5,107 bases of DNA, taken from NCBI GenBank assembly GCA_028693775.1, contig JAQUUS010000096.1:1-5107 (forward strand), in the 5' to 3' direction. The notes under the pieces are model-generated. The model had not been told where the DNA came from. It ran no database searches and was given only the letters and a program-made list of their open reading frames with translations. Position numbers and translations under genes: made by a program. The stretch comes from Alphaproteobacteria bacterium. Its GTDB lineage: Bacteria > Pseudomonadota > Alphaproteobacteria > UBA9219. Shown here one piece after another: positions 4,589-5,107 of the stretch; within the stretch, counting starts at the first letter, position 1; each line of letters starts with the position of its first letter.

Positions 4589-5107
4589 CTCAACACCGAA
4601 GCCCCGTCATAAATTTCCATAGCGCCCGACATATCCTGCCTGAGCATAAGGCCTTGCGTGAGAGCGGCCTGCCTGAGTTCTTCAACGGTTCCCCTGTACG
4701 TCAAATCGACGTGAATGATTCCGCGCGCGACGTCGAGCGTATCGAGCTTGGCCACAAGAGGAATTGCCGCAAGGCGTTTTTTTGTCTGGGTCCATGCCGC
4801 AAGCGTATTGGCGCGAACGGCGACCGTAAGATGCTGCGCAGCGGCGACCGGTACGGCATAAGGAATGGAAGGAGCGGATTCGCCGCCCGGAACGGGCGCC
4901 GCCGCAGCATCCAAAGCAAGCTGACGCCTTCTGAGCGCAGCCGGATTGAACCGAATGGTCAAGACACCGACATAACGAACAGCCGAAAGATGCTCGCTCT
5001 GAACTTCGAAGCTCTGAACGAGAGCGGCAAGATCGTCGTCGCTGAGATTGTCGGGACTGTCCGTCACCCCCATGCGTTCGCACAATTGAAGATAAGCCGA
5101 ACGCTGA
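4585..5107 (-). CDS. C-terminal part of a DUF2066-like protein, 5' end beyond the window
   Basis: The frame is open from the right edge to the TGA at 4587-4585, giving 173 visible residues; the real start lies outside. The segment ALVQSFEVQSEHLSAVRY, followed by a strand ending LTIRFNPAALRRR, matches the hallmark of DUF2066 proteins (aromatic or Ser-Phe strand, variable linker, then L-T-(V/I)-x-F-(D/N)-x-x-A-(V/L)). After an Ala/Pro-rich stretch comes LAAWTQTKKRLAAIPLV and a beta-alpha unit ending VDLTYRGTVEELRQAAL, like the last domain of the alphaproteobacterial members. The long middle section I expect from those members seems missing, so this may be a compact version. The function of the family is not established. 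Apparent starts inside (TTG 5085, ATG 5073) are internal codons, since family similarity continues upstream of them. It is the first visible gene of the run and overlaps ogt by 4 bases. Confidence 0.65.
   Translation of the reverse strand, partial: QRSAYLQLCERMGVTDSPDNLSDDDLAALVQSFEVQSEHLSAVRYVGVLTIRFNPAALRRRQLALDAAAAPVPGGESAPSIPYAVPVAAAQHLTVAVRANTLAAWTQTKKRLAAIPLVAKLDTLDVARGIIHVDLTYRGTVEELRQAALTQGLMLRQDMSGAMEIYDGASVLR

Noticed and set aside
1..5107. CRISPR array, insertion sequence or toxin-antitoxin pair
   Set aside because: No regularly spaced repeats, transposase motifs or paired small toxin/antitoxin genes were seen.

Overview
The window reads as a piece of a proteobacterial chromosome, most likely alphaproteobacterial. 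The support is the gene content (a DUF2066-like protein, Ogt, RlmE and a BepA-like M48 protease in one block), the codon use, and an encoded CCA on the tRNA. The genus cannot be named from the sequence alone. Every supported gene lies on the minus strand, so transcription runs from high to low coordinates.

From 5107 down to 1939 there is a compact block of ordinary chromosomal genes. It holds the 3' part of a DUF2066-like protein (4585 to the window edge), a methylated-DNA-protein cysteine methyltransferase (Ogt/MGMT, 4097-4588), the 23S rRNA 2'-O-ribose methyltransferase RlmE/FtsJ (3351-4061), and a secreted M48 zinc metalloprotease with a TPR-like C-terminus (1939-3354). Two of the three junctions are 4-base GTGA overlaps, which suggests translational coupling. 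The roles are DNA alkylation repair, ribosome maturation and envelope quality control.

After a 134-base spacer comes an unrecognised 310-residue protein (872-1804). It contains the same domain of roughly 100 residues twice, sharing the marks D-x-VIF, EL, YR, W, HNP and a C-terminal G-x-(Y/F)-(V/I)-G-(I/V)-x-E-(R/K) block. I cannot assign it a function. Then comes a complete tRNA-Gln with anticodon CTG (711-784).

The stretch below the tRNA looks like the edge of an old integrated element. A 184-base spacer with three GGGTGAA-type motifs leads to a well-placed Shine-Dalgarno and the first 18 or so residues of a P4-type tyrosine integrase, after which the frame departs from the family (383-526). 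Eleven bases further on is a small predicted lipoprotein (165-371). Then, after a GC-rich hairpin, a TTG-started gene runs off the left edge (1-96). A tRNA 3' end, short repeats, and an integrase start in tRNA orientation form the classic layout of an integration site, here with the integrase broken. The island, if still present, would continue to the left of this window.
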